A stretch of 64,000 bases of DNA from Tetrapisispora phaffii CBS 4417 (GCF_000236905.1 NC_016525.1:434001-498000); one strand, 5' to 3'. Shown: positions 48,660-59,336, counted from the first letter of the stretch. Made by a program: numbers and translations. Notes: generated by a model from the sequence alone, not told the origin.

Positions 48660-51600
48660 ATGGTGAAGATTAGTCCAGATACTTTCAAGAGATTGCAGAA
48701 TGACCCCTCTTGTATTAGAAATATTTGTATAGTGGCGCACGTTGATCATGGTAAAACATCTTTATCAGATTCATTACTAGCATCAAATGGTATTATATCG
48801 CAAAGATTAGCAGGTAAAGTCCGTTTTCTGGACTCAAGGCCAGATGAACAACTTCGTGGTATTACAATGGAATCTTCTGCGATTTCGTTATATTTTAGAG
48901 TCTTACATAAACAAGAAAATTCAGATAAGCCACTGGTTAATGAACATTTGATAAATCTTATAGATTCACCAGGTCATATTGATTTTTCGAGTGAAGTAAG
49001 TGCAGCTTCTAGATTATGTGATGGTGCTGTTGTATTAGTTGATGTAGTCGAAGGTGTTTGCTCACAAACTATCACTGTCTTGAGACAATGTTGGACTGAA
49101 AAACTAAAACCTGTTTTAGTTCTAAATAAAATCGATAGATTAATTACTGAATTACAACTTTCATCCCAAGAAGCTTACTTGCATCTGACTAAAGTTATAG
49201 AACAAGTAAATTCCGTCCTGGGTTCTTTCTTTATTGGACAACAACAATTAGATGACTTTTCTTGGAAAGAACAGTTAGAGGATGATGCAAACACTGCATT
49301 TAAAGATTCAGATGACTCAGAATTATATTTCGATCCTGCCAAAAATAATGTCGTTTTTGCTTCAGCAGTAGATGGTTGGGGTTTTAATATTGGTCAATTA
49401 GCTAAATTCTATGAAGTAAAATTAGGTGCAAAAAGAGAAAATCTTCAAAAGGTGTTATGGGGTGATTTTTACATGGACCCAAACGAAAAAATTTTAAACA
49501 ATAAGACCCTTAAAGGTAGATCTTTAAAACCACTGTTCGTTTCCTTAATTTTAGATAACATTTGGAAGGTTTATGAAAATACAGTAATCGAAAGAAACAT
49601 GGAAGTTGTTGAAAAGATAACAAAAGCATTAAATATTACTCTTCAAAGCCGTGATTTAATGTCAAAAGATGACAAAATATTATTGAGAACTATTCTAGGC
49701 CAATGGTTACCCGTTAGTACAGCCATATTAATTACTGTTATCGAAAAGTTACCATCTCCATTACTTTCACAAGAGGACAGATTGGATACCATTTTAGGTG
49801 CCAATATAGACCAAGAAGAAGTTGATGCCACTTTGTTGGAAGGGATGAAAAAGTGTGATAGAAATGGACCTTCAATTGCCTATGTGTCAAAGATTTTATC
49901 TATTCCAAGAGAAGAACTTCCAATGAAGGCATCTGACAATTCTCCTGAGGCTATATTAGAGCGTGGTAGAAGAGCACGTGAAATGGCCATGAGAGCAGCC
50001 AAGCGTGCAGAATTGTTAGAGAAAACTTCAAATTTACATATTTCTGACTCAGACAATACCTTAAAAATTAAAGATTCAGATTTATATGAAAGAGCAGTTG
50101 AAACTGCAACTACGCCATCTACAGATGAAATACAAAAGACTGTAACTGGTCAAAAGAAAACAGCGAATGATAGTTTTTCAATTGTTACTGAAGCTGCCCC
50201 CGCATTAGACTTAGGTTTTGAATATGAAGAGGAGAATGTCGAGCACGAAAATGAAAATAGTGAAGATGATTTTGTACCAGATTTTGAGCCTCCTGTAATA
50301 GACCCAAATGATCCACTAGCATCTATGTTTGAGTATGAAGAAGAAGAAGATCCTTTTGAAATAAGTGAGAATAACGAGATTAATGTTGCACTCGAAGAAG
50401 AGGATGAAGAAGAGGATTTGTTCGACGAAGTTGATGAAGTTTTGGTAGGTTTTGCCAGAATTTACAGCGGTTCGTTAAGAGTAGGACAATCAATATCCGT
50501 TTTAGGACCTAAATATAATCCTAAATGCCCTACTGAACATATTCACTCGGCCGAAATAACTGATTTATATTTGTTTATGGGTAAGGAATTAGTACCTTTA
50601 GATGTATGTCCTGCTGGTAATATTGTAGGTGTTGGTGGATTGGCAGGAAAACTTTTAAAAAATGGTACATTAGTTGATAATAGTATTCCTGGTATTAATT
50701 TAGCTGGTGTTAACCTTCAAATACAACCAATTGTCAAGGTTGCTGTAGAACCTAAAAATCCAATGCAATTAAATAAATTAGTTCGTGGTTTAAAATTACT
50801 AGAATTGGCTGATCCATGCGTTCAGACGTATCTTGAAAGTTCAGGTGAACACATTCTGTGTACGGCTGGTGAATTGCATTTAGAGAGATGTATAAAGGAT
50901 TTACAAGAAAGATTTGCTGGAATTGAAATAGCTTGTTCAGAACCGGCTATTCCATACAGAGAGACATTTATTTCCGATAGCAACACGAATCCAGTAAAAA
51001 ATGCTAATTTTGAGAGAGGAACTGTTGAAAAAGCCATTGGACCCTACAAACTTAGATTACGCAGTGTTCCAATGAACAATGATGCTGTTAAATATATTGA
51101 GAATAATGCTGATATTATAAAAGACTTTTTGACAACTGATTATATTCAAAATCATGAAGGTGAAACGAAACTGACGAAGCAAGATTTTATTACTAAGTTG
51201 AAATCAATTCTAAAGTCTGGAAATTCAGAGATTGACATTTGGGATAATCTGGAATCAGAAATTGTTTTATTTGGTCCAAAGAGAATTGGTAATAATATTT
51301 TGATGTCGAAGAACAATTTATTAAATAGTCCATTTTTGATAACTGATGGGGCTTTTGAATTTTCTGATTCAGTTATCAACGGATTCCAAAATTCTGTGAA
51401 TGAAGGCCCATTAGCCAATGAAGTTGTTCAAGGTATGTGTGTGATTATAGAAGATATATATAAAATGTCTGATGAAGAAATTGCATCGATTGAGGACCCA
51501 ACATACCAAAAGGAAAATGTAGATTTATCGGGGAGATTGATTAACGTTACAAGAGATACAATTCACACTAGTTTCTTAGATTGGTCTGCAAGACTAATGT

Positions 51601-52016
51601 GGGCTATGTACTCATGTGATATCCAAACATCTGTCGAAGTATTGGGTAAAGTTTACGCAGTTGTTCAACAGAGACGTGGTAAAATCGTTTCTGAAGAATT
51701 AAAAGAAGGTACTCCATTTTTCCAAATCGAGGCCCATATTCCAGTTGTTAACGCCTTTGGTTTTAGTGAAGATATCCGTAAAAAGACATCTGGTGCAGCA
51801 CAACCGCAATTAGTTTTTCTAGGATATGAATCAATTGATATTGATCCATTCTGGGTGCCTACAACGGAGAAAGAATTAGAGGAATTGGGTGATACAGCTG
51901 ACAAAGAAAATCTTGCCCGTAAGCATATGATCCAAATTAGAAAAAGAAAAGGTTTGTTTGTTGATGAGAAGGTTATTACTAATGCCGAGAAACAACGTAC
52001 TTTAAAGCGTAATTAG
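48660..52016 (+). CDS. RIA1: EF-2-like GTPase Ria1/Efl1 (60S maturation)
   Basis: 1118 residues (S. cerevisiae Efl1 1110). EF-G/EF-2-type translational GTPase. G1 AHVDHGKTS (~26-34), a switch I region with the conserved RGITMESS, G3 DSPGHIDFSSEV, and G4 NKID. A large acidic insert (around residues 500-600, EYEEEEDPFEISE, EEEDEEEDLFDEVDE) lies within domain II, as expected of Efl1 and absent from EF-2. C-terminal domains III-V follow. With Sdo1 it evicts Tif6 from cytoplasmic pre-60S particles, the step defective in Shwachman-Diamond syndrome. Orthologue of YNL163C, in the expected orientation and followed by IBD2 as in S. cerevisiae. Confidence 0.97.
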   Translation: MVKISPDTFKRLQNDPSCIRNICIVAHVDHGKTSLSDSLLASNGIISQRLAGKVRFLDSRPDEQLRGITMESSAISLYFRVLHKQENSDKPLVNEHLINLIDSPGHIDFSSEVSAASRLCDGAVVLVDVVEGVCSQTITVLRQCWTEKLKPVLVLNKIDRLITELQLSSQEAYLHLTKVIEQVNSVLGSFFIGQQQLDDFSWKEQLEDDANTAFKDSDDSELYFDPAKNNVVFASAVDGWGFNIGQLAKFYEVKLGAKRENLQKVLWGDFYMDPNEKILNNKTLKGRSLKPLFVSLILDNIWKVYENTVIERNMEVVEKITKALNITLQSRDLMSKDDKILLRTILGQWLPVSTAILITVIEKLPSPLLSQEDRLDTILGANIDQEEVDATLLEGMKKCDRNGPSIAYVSKILSIPREELPMKASDNSPEAILERGRRAREMAMRAAKRAELLEKTSNLHISDSDNTLKIKDSDLYERAVETATTPSTDEIQKTVTGQKKTANDSFSIVTEAAPALDLGFEYEEENVEHENENSEDDFVPDFEPPVIDPNDPLASMFEYEEEEDPFEISENNEINVALEEEDEEEDLFDEVDEVLVGFARIYSGSLRVGQSISVLGPKYNPKCPTEHIHSAEITDLYLFMGKELVPLDVCPAGNIVGVGGLAGKLLKNGTLVDNSIPGINLAGVNLQIQPIVKVAVEPKNPMQLNKLVRGLKLLELADPCVQTYLESSGEHILCTAGELHLERCIKDLQERFAGIEIACSEPAIPYRETFISDSNTNPVKNANFERGTVEKAIGPYKLRLRSVPMNNDAVKYIENNADIIKDFLTTDYIQNHEGETKLTKQDFITKLKSILKSGNSEIDIWDNLESEIVLFGPKRIGNNILMSKNNLLNSPFLITDGAFEFSDSVINGFQNSVNEGPLANEVVQGMCVIIEDIYKMSDEEIASIEDPTYQKENVDLSGRLINVTRDTIHTSFLDWSARLMWAMYSCDIQTSVEVLGKVYAVVQQRRGKIVSEELKEGTPFFQIEAHIPVVNAFGFSEDIRKKTSGAAQPQLVFLGYESIDIDPFWVPTTEKELEELGDTADKENLARKHMIQIRKRKGLFVDEKVITNAEKQRTLKRN

Positions 52017-52360
52017 AACATGTACCTCAAATATATTATATCATATGTGAGTATGTATCTACAATACAAGAATGTTGACGGTAAGAGGTTACTTTCCAGT
52101 AGTAGTCGTTGGTAGTGATCAGTCCCATATATTGTAGAAAATTGTAAAGCTGATAGAAATTTCACTGTACATATTGCAATGATTTTGTAATTCATATAAG
52201 ATGTTTAGTAAACTAACAACTCCCTTTAGACACATATCAGTATATATAATCACACCCATATATATTAAAGAAGCCTGTGATTAAAGTTGGAAAAATATAG
52301 GAAAGGGGCTTTCTAAGAGTAATAGAAAAGATAGAACGTAAATAATCTAAGAGATACCCG
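52017..52360. other. Intergenic RIA1-IBD2
   Basis: 344 bp between co-oriented genes; AT-rich, nothing specific recognised. Confidence 0.45.
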
Positions 52361-53287
52361 ATGGCGAACTCTAATATAAACGATACGTCCATAGAATTAA
52401 TATCACAAGATGGACCACTTCCGATGAATATAATGATGCAAGAAGGTGTAAAAGCATTAACAAAAATATTATCAGACCATTTACAGGATGGAACTTCTTT
52501 TGAAGATGATTCAAGATCGATGCAAGTAGTATTCAAAAACATGCAAGGCGTAATAAACGAGTCTACAAATGATTCTGAATCTAAAAAGATAATAGAATTA
52601 GAAAACGAAGATAAATCAGTGAGTACAGAACAGTTTGTAATAAGGAATCAGCAGAATAAGGCAGACAGTGAGGAATATGTTTCAGATCCCGATTTACACC
52701 TGAACGGTGATGATGGTGAACTCGTATTTGACTATGGAAGCGAAATAATAACTGATAATCCAGAAGAATTAGGAGAAAGACTTTCACAAATGATAGAGTC
52801 CGTAATACCCAATGGCTTTCCAAAGGATAAAGGTGGAATGTTGCATGCTGTTTTAAATGGCGATGAGTTAAAAATCACCGAAGAAGATTCTACAAACACA
52901 ACATCATATCTTGATAATTATGATACCCCAAATAACATTGAGGGTAATTACCAAAGAAATATAAATCCCAGTGAACATTTAGACAAAGTTGATGCCTCAA
53001 TATCTCATATACATAAAACACATCATAATCATGGTTACGACAGTTATAATAATCAATCATCAAACCGTGTAAAATATAAAAACTACAATTACCATGATTA
53101 TAAATATTATCCCATAAATGAAAAGAAACAATCAACGCCAGACTTCTCCGTTCTACTGAGCAATGAAGCACATTTATGCATGTTTTGTGAGTATTATATG
53201 GTGTTTGGCGAACCACCTAAAAATATGATAAAATGGTATAACAAAATTCATGGATACAATTGTGTCTCGCCGCATTCAAAAAATTAA
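52361..53287 (+). CDS. IBD2: Spindle-checkpoint protein Ibd2
   Basis: 308 residues (S. cerevisiae 351). An N-terminal conserved motif GPLPMNIMMQEGVKALTKIL is followed by an acidic middle (LNGDDGELVFDYGSE, LGERLSQMIESVIPNGF) and a His/Asn/Tyr-rich segment. The diagnostic C-terminal block is FSVLLSNEAHLCMFCEYYM then VFGEPPKNMIKWYNK. Ibd2 is needed for the Bub2-dependent spindle checkpoint in S. cerevisiae. No enzymatic domain is known. Orthologue of YNL164C, directly downstream of RIA1 as in S. cerevisiae. Confidence 0.92.
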   Translation: MANSNINDTSIELISQDGPLPMNIMMQEGVKALTKILSDHLQDGTSFEDDSRSMQVVFKNMQGVINESTNDSESKKIIELENEDKSVSTEQFVIRNQQNKADSEEYVSDPDLHLNGDDGELVFDYGSEIITDNPEELGERLSQMIESVIPNGFPKDKGGMLHAVLNGDELKITEEDSTNTTSYLDNYDTPNNIEGNYQRNINPSEHLDKVDASISHIHKTHHNHGYDSYNNQSSNRVKYKNYNYHDYKYYPINEKKQSTPDFSVLLSNEAHLCMFCEYYMVFGEPPKNMIKWYNKIHGYNCVSPHSKN

Positions 53288-54584
53288 AGTTGCATAAGAG
53301 TAAATATACTATGCTCATCATACATACCTATTAAAAAACCATAAGGTAAAAACGTTGTGAAACCAGACCTCTAAACACAAGGTCAATCTAGCATGTTTTA
53401 AATCGAAAAATTAAGACATTAGAATATATATTATGAATTTTATCGCATGTCCTTTTAGACTACACTATTTCACAACGTTTGAACCCAGTAAAGTAAATAT
53501 CTAGAAACATACAACAATACGTAAGTAGAATACTTTATAAGTTTTCCATAAATACAATCTTACAGTATATCATCTATCAATTTTCACATATTAGGTAAGA
53601 GCCAGCATTTTTATATTTTGCTGGGTTCCGTATATTTCCTTCCGAAGGTGGAAATGTTACTGGATCTTCAAAATGAAAAGCGAGCTGGTCTAAATATTAA
53701 CATTTCGGAAACGGATCTTAATAAAAACGACGGTAAAAGAGACAAATGGATTTGAGACGTTTTTTCCACTCAATTCGATAGATAGATGCTTTTAAATATT
53801 TATGTAAGTTAATATTAGATTAAAGTAAATAAGCATTCTCAGAATTCCGCAAACTGTCTATGCTGTTCCTAGGCTAGTATATCTGGTTTTGTTTACGTTT
53901 CTTTAAAAACAAAAACAAAGAGAAATGCCAAGCTAATGTTCCGAGCTTAATACATATCTTTTAATCGTCGATTCCATGTATTTGTTCTAGTCATATGTGT
54001 ATAATAAAATTTAGGGTAGAATTAGAGCACTCGTTGGATTCATTTTTGTTTACATGTTGTTTGTTTTCATTGACCAGCAACTGCGAACTCAGTTGAACGT
54101 TTCAAGGTTTCTTCCTCACAGGTATAGTAAAATATTTTGACAATTGCTTTTACTTAGGAGAAAGCTCACTACATCTCAACCATTTCAAATTCCAAAAGAA
54201 ATATCGAAAATAAAAAGTATATAAGGGTACCCTTCATTTCATTTAATACAACAAAATAATGTTTCCGATTTAATCTTTATATTTATTACTTCAAAGTAAA
54301 AAGATATATATTGATCCAAATAGAAACATATTATAATTTCAAGTATTTCAATACTAACAAGATTTCAAAAGTACATCCATAGCAGGTAGCATAGCTGTTT
54401 TAACACTTTTTTACACATAAAATCAATTTAGCAACTTTTCCAACTAATTACACTCTTTACAGAATTTTAACCATTTTTTTATTTAACTAAACTTAAGTCC
54501 TTCCTTTAATTTTTGAATTATCTCCAACTAATTACAAAGTCACTCTTTCAATTTTTTAACAAATTATTATTATATCAATCAAAA
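53288..54584. other. 1.3-kb DSE2 upstream region
   Basis: Between co-oriented IBD2 and DSE2. It contains four CCAGC/GCTGG cores (53602-53606, 53620-53624, 53684-53688, 54074-54078) and A/T-rich core-promoter sequence near the DSE2 start. No gene or RNA recognised. Confidence 0.5.
53602..54078. promoter_or_regulatory. Cluster of Ace2/Swi5-type CCAGC sites
   Basis: CCAGC at 53602 and 54074 (as ACCAGC at 54073-54078) and GCTGG at 53620 and 53684 (as GCTGGT at 53684-53689). ACCAGC is the Ace2/Swi5 core, and DSE2 is a classical daughter-specific Ace2 target downstream of Cbk1, which is also in this window. Inference from motif and gene identity. Confidence 0.5.
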
Positions 54585-55310
54585 ATGAACTCCACAAATA
54601 ACTTTATTATCACAATTTTTTTTACTTTATTATTATCCTTTACTCATGCTGCTGACGATGTTCGTTTTTTCACTTCCGATGGTGTTGTTTACAGTTATGC
54701 TGTCGTTACTAGTACTATTAGACCTGCTACCGTTGTAGTCGAAACTTTATACTACACAACTACGCGTGTTCATGAGGTTACCTTAAGTAACAACGTTGTT
54801 ACTTCCGTAACAGAAGAAATTACTTCTGCTTCCACTTCGTCTGCTACTTCCTTTTTAGCAACTACCACTTCTTCTCCAACTGCCACTACCATTGCCGCTG
54901 TTCAAAGTTCTTCCATTCAATTAGCTCCAGAAGAAGAATTTGTTGCTTCTACTGTCGATGCGCAAACGTCTTCTGGGAGACTCACAACTACTTTAATGCC
55001 AGTTTCTTCCAATGAAGGAGAGAGCCAGCAAGCTTCAACTAGTTCCACTTCCGTTATAAGTTCGATTCAATTATTGACTGTTGAAAGTGCTACACAACAG
55101 GCTGTTCCTTCTTCTACTTCAAGTTCTTCCCCAACTACTTCCTCTGTTCCATCCAGTACTCTAGAAAGTGCCACTGTCACCTCTCCTGCTTCCGATGTTT
55201 GCGATGATTTATACTATTCCACTTATTACATAACATCTTCTGGTGAATCTATTGATGCTGCTACAACTATAACAAGTACTAAGACTACTTATGTCACTGT
55301 TAACGTTTAA
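54585..55310 (+). CDS. DSE2: Daughter-specific secreted wall protein Dse2
   Basis: 241 residues (S. cerevisiae 325). A signal peptide ([16 protein letters not shown]) is followed by the conserved head ([39 protein letters not shown]) and a long Ser/Thr-rich, likely O-mannosylated stalk. The C-terminus is [14 protein letters not shown]...TTYVTVNV. No clear GPI-attachment signal is seen. The protein is a glucanase-like or wall-degrading factor acting on the daughter side of the septum. The start at 54585 follows AATCAAAA and gives the signal peptide; an in-frame ATG at 54513 would bury it behind 24 residues. Orthologue of YHR143W, followed later by RPC10 as in S. cerevisiae. Confidence 0.85.
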   Translation: MNSTNNFIITIFFTLLLSFTHAADDVRFFTSDGVVYSYAVVTSTIRPATVVVETLYYTTTRVHEVTLSNNVVTSVTEEITSASTSSATSFLATTTSSPTATTIAAVQSSSIQLAPEEEFVASTVDAQTSSGRLTTTLMPVSSNEGESQQASTSSTSVISSIQLLTVESATQQAVPSSTSSSSPTTSSVPSSTLESATVTSPASDVCDDLYYSTYYITSSGESIDAATTITSTKTTYVTVNV

Positions 55311-55670
55311 TGATTAGATAGCGAATGTGCATATTTATTTTGCTTACATTCTAATCAAAATCACCTTCATTTAATACTCTAAAATCTTTTGCATCATCAT
55401 GGTAATGGAAGTTGGGCTCCATTAAGTTATTATGTCGATACTTCTGAGAAGTTAAGACATATTTTTTTCAATATTAACACAAATATGTAATATATAATAT
55501 CAAATACAATCAACAAAAATAAATGACATTGTCGATATTTTAAAGACTACAAAAGATAACAGACACAACAATATCATATATCCTATCAAAATATTTTGAT
55601 ATTAAAGGTAAATAGAAAAACCATAGGAAATGTTGATTATTTATCTACATATATACGTTATATTGACATA
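55311..55670. other. Convergent intergenic DSE2/YNL165W-like
   Basis: 360 bp between converging genes; AT-rich, with nothing recognised. Confidence 0.45.
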
Positions 55671-56951
55671 TCAGGTAACCATAAAGCCTGATGTAAGCAA
55701 TAACCCCGATGAAGCAAGTGAGCCTCTAGATATTGCTGAACTATGTCTCTTGTCCTTTCTTGATTCATACTCATGTAAAACCATTGCCATGCAAGTTAAA
55801 ACTTCGGTTTCCCACGGTATGCCATATATACCTACAGAAGATTGATGAATATCAGTGTTATCTCCAGAGTTGCAACGATCAGACTCGCCAATTTCCAATG
55901 TGGCAAGTTTTAATGTTAACTTTTTAGGAATGATGGTTGCACCTGCATCTGAATATTTAGCCCATACAGGAAGATATCCAAGTGGTCTTACTCTATTATG
56001 TCTCCTATAATTATCATATTCTTCCATTGTTCTCTGATCACATAGAGATGCCATATTATCATCTAATATAAGTAATTTTAAAATGCTTGACCCAAACGGA
56101 GAGGCAAAACCAGTTGTCCCATACCATTGAAGATTTAGGCCACCAACTTTAGTATCTGAATTTCTTCTCTCAGTATGATTAAACATAGAGTAGCTATAAA
56201 CTTTAGGTTCTCCGTCAGAACTTAAAGCAGTGTCACTTTCTGTTTTTTTCGAATATTGTTGGTTTTCAAATTGTTCGTATCTAAAGAATGTAAAAATATG
56301 CTCAACTCTTCTATATGAATCTGTCACTTCTTTATGAACTGTACAAAACTCAATCTTATACAGATCCCTCCTTTCACTCTCATCACTTTCCAAATTTAAG
56401 TGCGCTACAAATTCGGCACTATTTGGTAATTTAATTATAGAGGAGTTAGGATCATAGATAATATATCTGTATATGGTTGTTATTGGATGTTTCCTGTTAA
56501 ACATTGATTTCATAACATTCAATGAAACTGAATGGTATAATGGAATCCCCAATGCTTGTGTACAATCAATACTATCAAACTTTCTCTTATTATTTTTATA
56601 TACAGAAAATGACTCTTCACTGGGGAAAGCAAAGAAACCTTTTTTTAAAACAATAGAAACAAAAGGTAAAACCCTATAATGCGTGAAGGTAGGTGCCCTG
56701 TTAACGTACCCTTGTCTTTGAAGATCACCAATTGTTTGATCTTCAGAAACAAATGTGTTCAGAGTTATAGAATCCGAGGGGAATGCATCTGATTCCATTA
56801 CGGTAGTTTGATCGTCATAGTTTTGATCGTAATTCTCCGTCCTATTTTCTATATTATTATCACTGTTATTGTTATTAGACTGTTCATCAGATCGTACAGG
56901 TCTACTCGATTGTCTTCGACTACCAGACACCAATTGTCTAACTCTATTCAT
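55671..56951 (-). CDS. YNL165W-type protein of unknown function
   Basis: 426 residues from the ATG at 56951 (S. cerevisiae YNL165W 406); the frame extends 3 codons further to a GTG. The N-terminal ~70 residues are basic then Asn/Asp-rich. The remainder looks globular (FTHYRVLPFVSIVLKKGFF, FDSIDCTQALGIPLYHSV, RVEHIFTFFRYEQFENQ, LKLLILDDNMASLCDQRTM, RPLGYLPVWAKYSDAGA). No recognised catalytic motif, signal peptide or membrane span. Assigned by position and orientation between IBD2 and BNI5, and by size; I cannot add a function. Confidence 0.75.
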   Translation of the reverse strand: MNRVRQLVSGSRRQSSRPVRSDEQSNNNNSDNNIENRTENYDQNYDDQTTVMESDAFPSDSITLNTFVSEDQTIGDLQRQGYVNRAPTFTHYRVLPFVSIVLKKGFFAFPSEESFSVYKNNKRKFDSIDCTQALGIPLYHSVSLNVMKSMFNRKHPITTIYRYIIYDPNSSIIKLPNSAEFVAHLNLESDESERRDLYKIEFCTVHKEVTDSYRRVEHIFTFFRYEQFENQQYSKKTESDTALSSDGEPKVYSYSMFNHTERRNSDTKVGGLNLQWYGTTGFASPFGSSILKLLILDDNMASLCDQRTMEEYDNYRRHNRVRPLGYLPVWAKYSDAGATIIPKKLTLKLATLEIGESDRCNSGDNTDIHQSSVGIYGIPWETEVLTCMAMVLHEYESRKDKRHSSAISRGSLASSGLLLTSGFMVT

Positions 56952-57479
56952 TGTTCTCACTCTGATTCAGGTACTCTTAATTTTAATTCACAAAGTTATA
57001 GTCCTTTTAAATAAACCCAACCCCAGTGTGATAAATCCAGACAAAATTTAAATCGCAATTTACACTTAACCAAACTCACCAATTTCTTGCCTCACATCAT
57101 AATAATTAACTGCTGATTGTTATTAAATCGATGACATGATTGACTATTAATGAAGGGACAACTTAAATGTAACTGTCAACATTAATTACATTTATTAAAA
57201 TCTTAGCGATGCTCAAATTTCAAAGTTACTTTACCGGGATTACACGTAAAAAATCTAATTTGATATTCAGAAACACGAAACTTTTCTATAAAATCAGATC
57301 TTTAAAATGATAATATAAGTCCACTTAATAATATAAAGGTTGGTTATTACTTTCCATCATTTAGTATCTGGTAGTTGTAATTCGTGTAAGCTAGTTACAA
57401 GAAACTGGAGTTTATAAAGGCATTATATTAGCTATAATACCATTTTTAAAGACAGCTTAAATCGACAAATTGTGGTAAC
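56952..57479. other. Divergent intergenic YNL165W-like/BNI5
   Basis: 528 bp with both promoters, AT-rich; no specific site or RNA recognised. Confidence 0.45.
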
Positions 57480-58799
57480 ATGTCTACAAATAAAGAGACA
57501 ATTGACGATAGGTTTACGAAGATCGAAAATGACCTTGAACAGATGAACAAATTAATTGATGAAAACTTAAAGGTGGATGATGATAAGCTTGCTGTAGAAG
57601 CAATGACTGATATTCAGGAAGAAGCTGCACATGAGAAGGATGTCGTTAAGGAGAAAGAACAGGAAGAAGAAGCTGAGGTCGTAAAAGGAAGTGCAGATGA
57701 AGTGGAAAACGAAAAGCAAGAGGAATTGACCTTTGTTAATGACAGTAATATTCGCGAACTAAACGAAATGTTGGAAGCAGAAATAGATTCTACTTCTGTC
57801 ACTGAGGAAACAAAAGTTACTGCAGTAATCAAGGAAACTGAAGATACTGCTATCCCTGAAAAGACAATATCTGATACGGCTAAAGTAACAGAACATGAAG
57901 CTGAAAATGATCTTAAACATGACGATGAAAATGAAGAAATGTTGGAGGACACAACTGAAGACATAGTAACTTCTCATGTTGAATCAGATACAGTTGACAA
58001 GCCTCAAAAAGAACTAGAAGAAGCTGCCAAAGATACAGTAGATGAAGGGAAAATTCAAGAACACCCAATCGAAGACACACCTGAATTAAAGGGGAGCAAA
58101 ATAGATACAGCCCTAGCGAGTTCTTGTCAAACTTCACCAGAGCCAAAGGAGACCGACTTTATGATAGAACATGGTGTTGACAAGTCAACTACAAATGATG
58201 GTATCTTAGATTCTAGTGTAGAAGAGAACACTGCCGTCAAAAAATCAAGCTCCCCAATGGAAAATCTTTCCCCAATTATGCTACCGAAGAATACAGCACC
58301 AAGAGAATTCAACGATACTGAACAATCCAATAATAAATCTTCATTGCGTAGAACTACAAATCCTTTCAGGGTCATTTCCGTGGGAGCTGCTCACTCCAGG
58401 ACCCCAAGCGGAGCCTCCTCTAGAGTTGCAAGTGCAAACATTTCTTTAGGGAATGAGAGCCAGGAAAACAGTAGAGTGTCATCGATTTCTTCAGATGGGA
58501 AGGCAGAACATAATGTTTCTAATGAGAACTCCATAGATAAATTACAAAGTAGACACGATTATTTGATTGATAAATGTTCCAAATTACAAAAAGAAATCAA
58601 TTACTTGAAAAAGATGAGTAATCAAGCTATGTTATCAATTGAAGACACTCGAAAATTAAAGAATGCATTAGAAAAGTTGCAAGAATACTTGGATAAGAAA
58701 ACCAAAGAAAAATATGATACCGGTGTTATGTTGAGCAGACATTTGAGAAAACAAATCAATCGTGGTGAGCAAGGACAATTTTGGATAAGCAATAAGTAA
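57480..58799 (+). CDS. BNI5: Septin-associated protein Bni5
   Basis: 439 residues (S. cerevisiae 448). An acidic, disordered protein with an N-terminal coiled-coil (DRFTKIENDLEQMNKLIDENL), a long Glu/Thr/Asp/Val-rich middle, a basic Ser/Arg block (SSLRRTTNPFRVISVGAAHS) and a C-terminal coiled-coil (SRHDYLIDKCSKLQKEINYL...KLKNALEKLQEYLDKKTKEK). It ends RGEQGQFWISNK, a conserved tail. Bni5 links septins to myosin Myo1 at the bud neck. Orthologue of YNL166C, next to the YNL165W-type gene as in S. cerevisiae. Confidence 0.85.
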   Translation: MSTNKETIDDRFTKIENDLEQMNKLIDENLKVDDDKLAVEAMTDIQEEAAHEKDVVKEKEQEEEAEVVKGSADEVENEKQEELTFVNDSNIRELNEMLEAEIDSTSVTEETKVTAVIKETEDTAIPEKTISDTAKVTEHEAENDLKHDDENEEMLEDTTEDIVTSHVESDTVDKPQKELEEAAKDTVDEGKIQEHPIEDTPELKGSKIDTALASSCQTSPEPKETDFMIEHGVDKSTTNDGILDSSVEENTAVKKSSSPMENLSPIMLPKNTAPREFNDTEQSNNKSSLRRTTNPFRVISVGAAHSRTPSGASSRVASANISLGNESQENSRVSSISSDGKAEHNVSNENSIDKLQSRHDYLIDKCSKLQKEINYLKKMSNQAMLSIEDTRKLKNALEKLQEYLDKKTKEKYDTGVMLSRHLRKQINRGEQGQFWISNK

Positions 58800-58874
58800 G
58801 TCTGTGACATATATACATGTATAAATGCCTATTGTAACAATCTATTACTTTTTATATCTCTACTCGTAACCAAC

Positions 58875-59075
58875 TACCATTCTTGCGCAGCGTCGAAGAA
58901 GACCAACTGTCGAGTTCGCAAGAACTCGGGCTTCAGGAGAATGATTCCGTTGCCAAAGTAACGTCCCTGCTTCGAAAATACAGGGACCTGTAAACTAATA
59001 CCACTCCAGAGTATTGAGACTATAACAACTAACAAGTAAATATAATTAAACCATTCCATGACATGGTTTACAAAC
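58875..59075. ncRNA. Possible structured RNA of unknown class
   Basis: Several RNA-like stems occur in a short, less AT-rich stretch. CGAGTTC-GCAA-GAACTCG (58911-58928) has a GNRA-type tetraloop. GTCCCTG/CAGGGAC (58963-58969 with 58981-58987) encloses an 11-nt loop. TAAACCAT/ATGGTTTA (59047-59054 with 59063-59070) is a third stem. TTCTTGCG (58881-58888) can pair with CGCAAGAA (58917-58924), competing with the first stem. No coding, tRNA, C/D or convincing H/ACA signature. The strand cannot be told from symmetric stems, though GCAA as the tetraloop favours plus. Boundaries are approximate. Confidence 0.3.
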
Positions 59076-59110
59076 CTGTCACTTCAAAAGTCCTTAAAAT
59101 CCATGTCATG

Positions 59111-59117
59111 TTACCCG
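59111..59117. promoter_or_regulatory. Reb1-type site upstream of RPC10
   Basis: TTACCCG within GTTACCCGGGAA, 220 bp before the RPC10 ATG, a typical distance for Reb1-dependent housekeeping promoters. Confidence 0.5.
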
Positions 59118-59336
59118 GGAAACAAACTGTTAACGCCTTGAAAATTTTTGAAAGATTATTAAAACATCAAAACTGTTTATTAATGCGATGAATGGATACT
59201 GATGACCACTTTCTTAAGAACTGTTAGTTATTTTGAAGGTATATAAACTTGTTTATTTGTGTGTAACTTCAGAGCAACCACAATTGTTATCTGTTCCCCC
59301 CACAAAAAAAAACAAGAACAAGAACAAGAAGAAGTT

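Larger units (their letters stand above)
58800..59336. other. Intergenic BNI5-RPC10 with possible structured RNA
   Basis: 537 bp. It contains the possible structured RNA (58875-59075) and a Reb1-like site at 59111-59117 about 220 bp before RPC10. Confidence 0.5.

Noticed and set aside
57614..58375. Open frames on the minus strand opposite BNI5
   Set aside because: Same effect: reverse reading of Glu/Asp/Thr-rich codons gives Ser/Phe/Leu strings without conservation.
59047..59073. 3' hairpin followed by ACA, considered as the end of an H/ACA snoRNA
   Set aside because: The stem is only 8 bp with no pseudouridylation pocket, and no proper box H with a second hairpin is placed before it.
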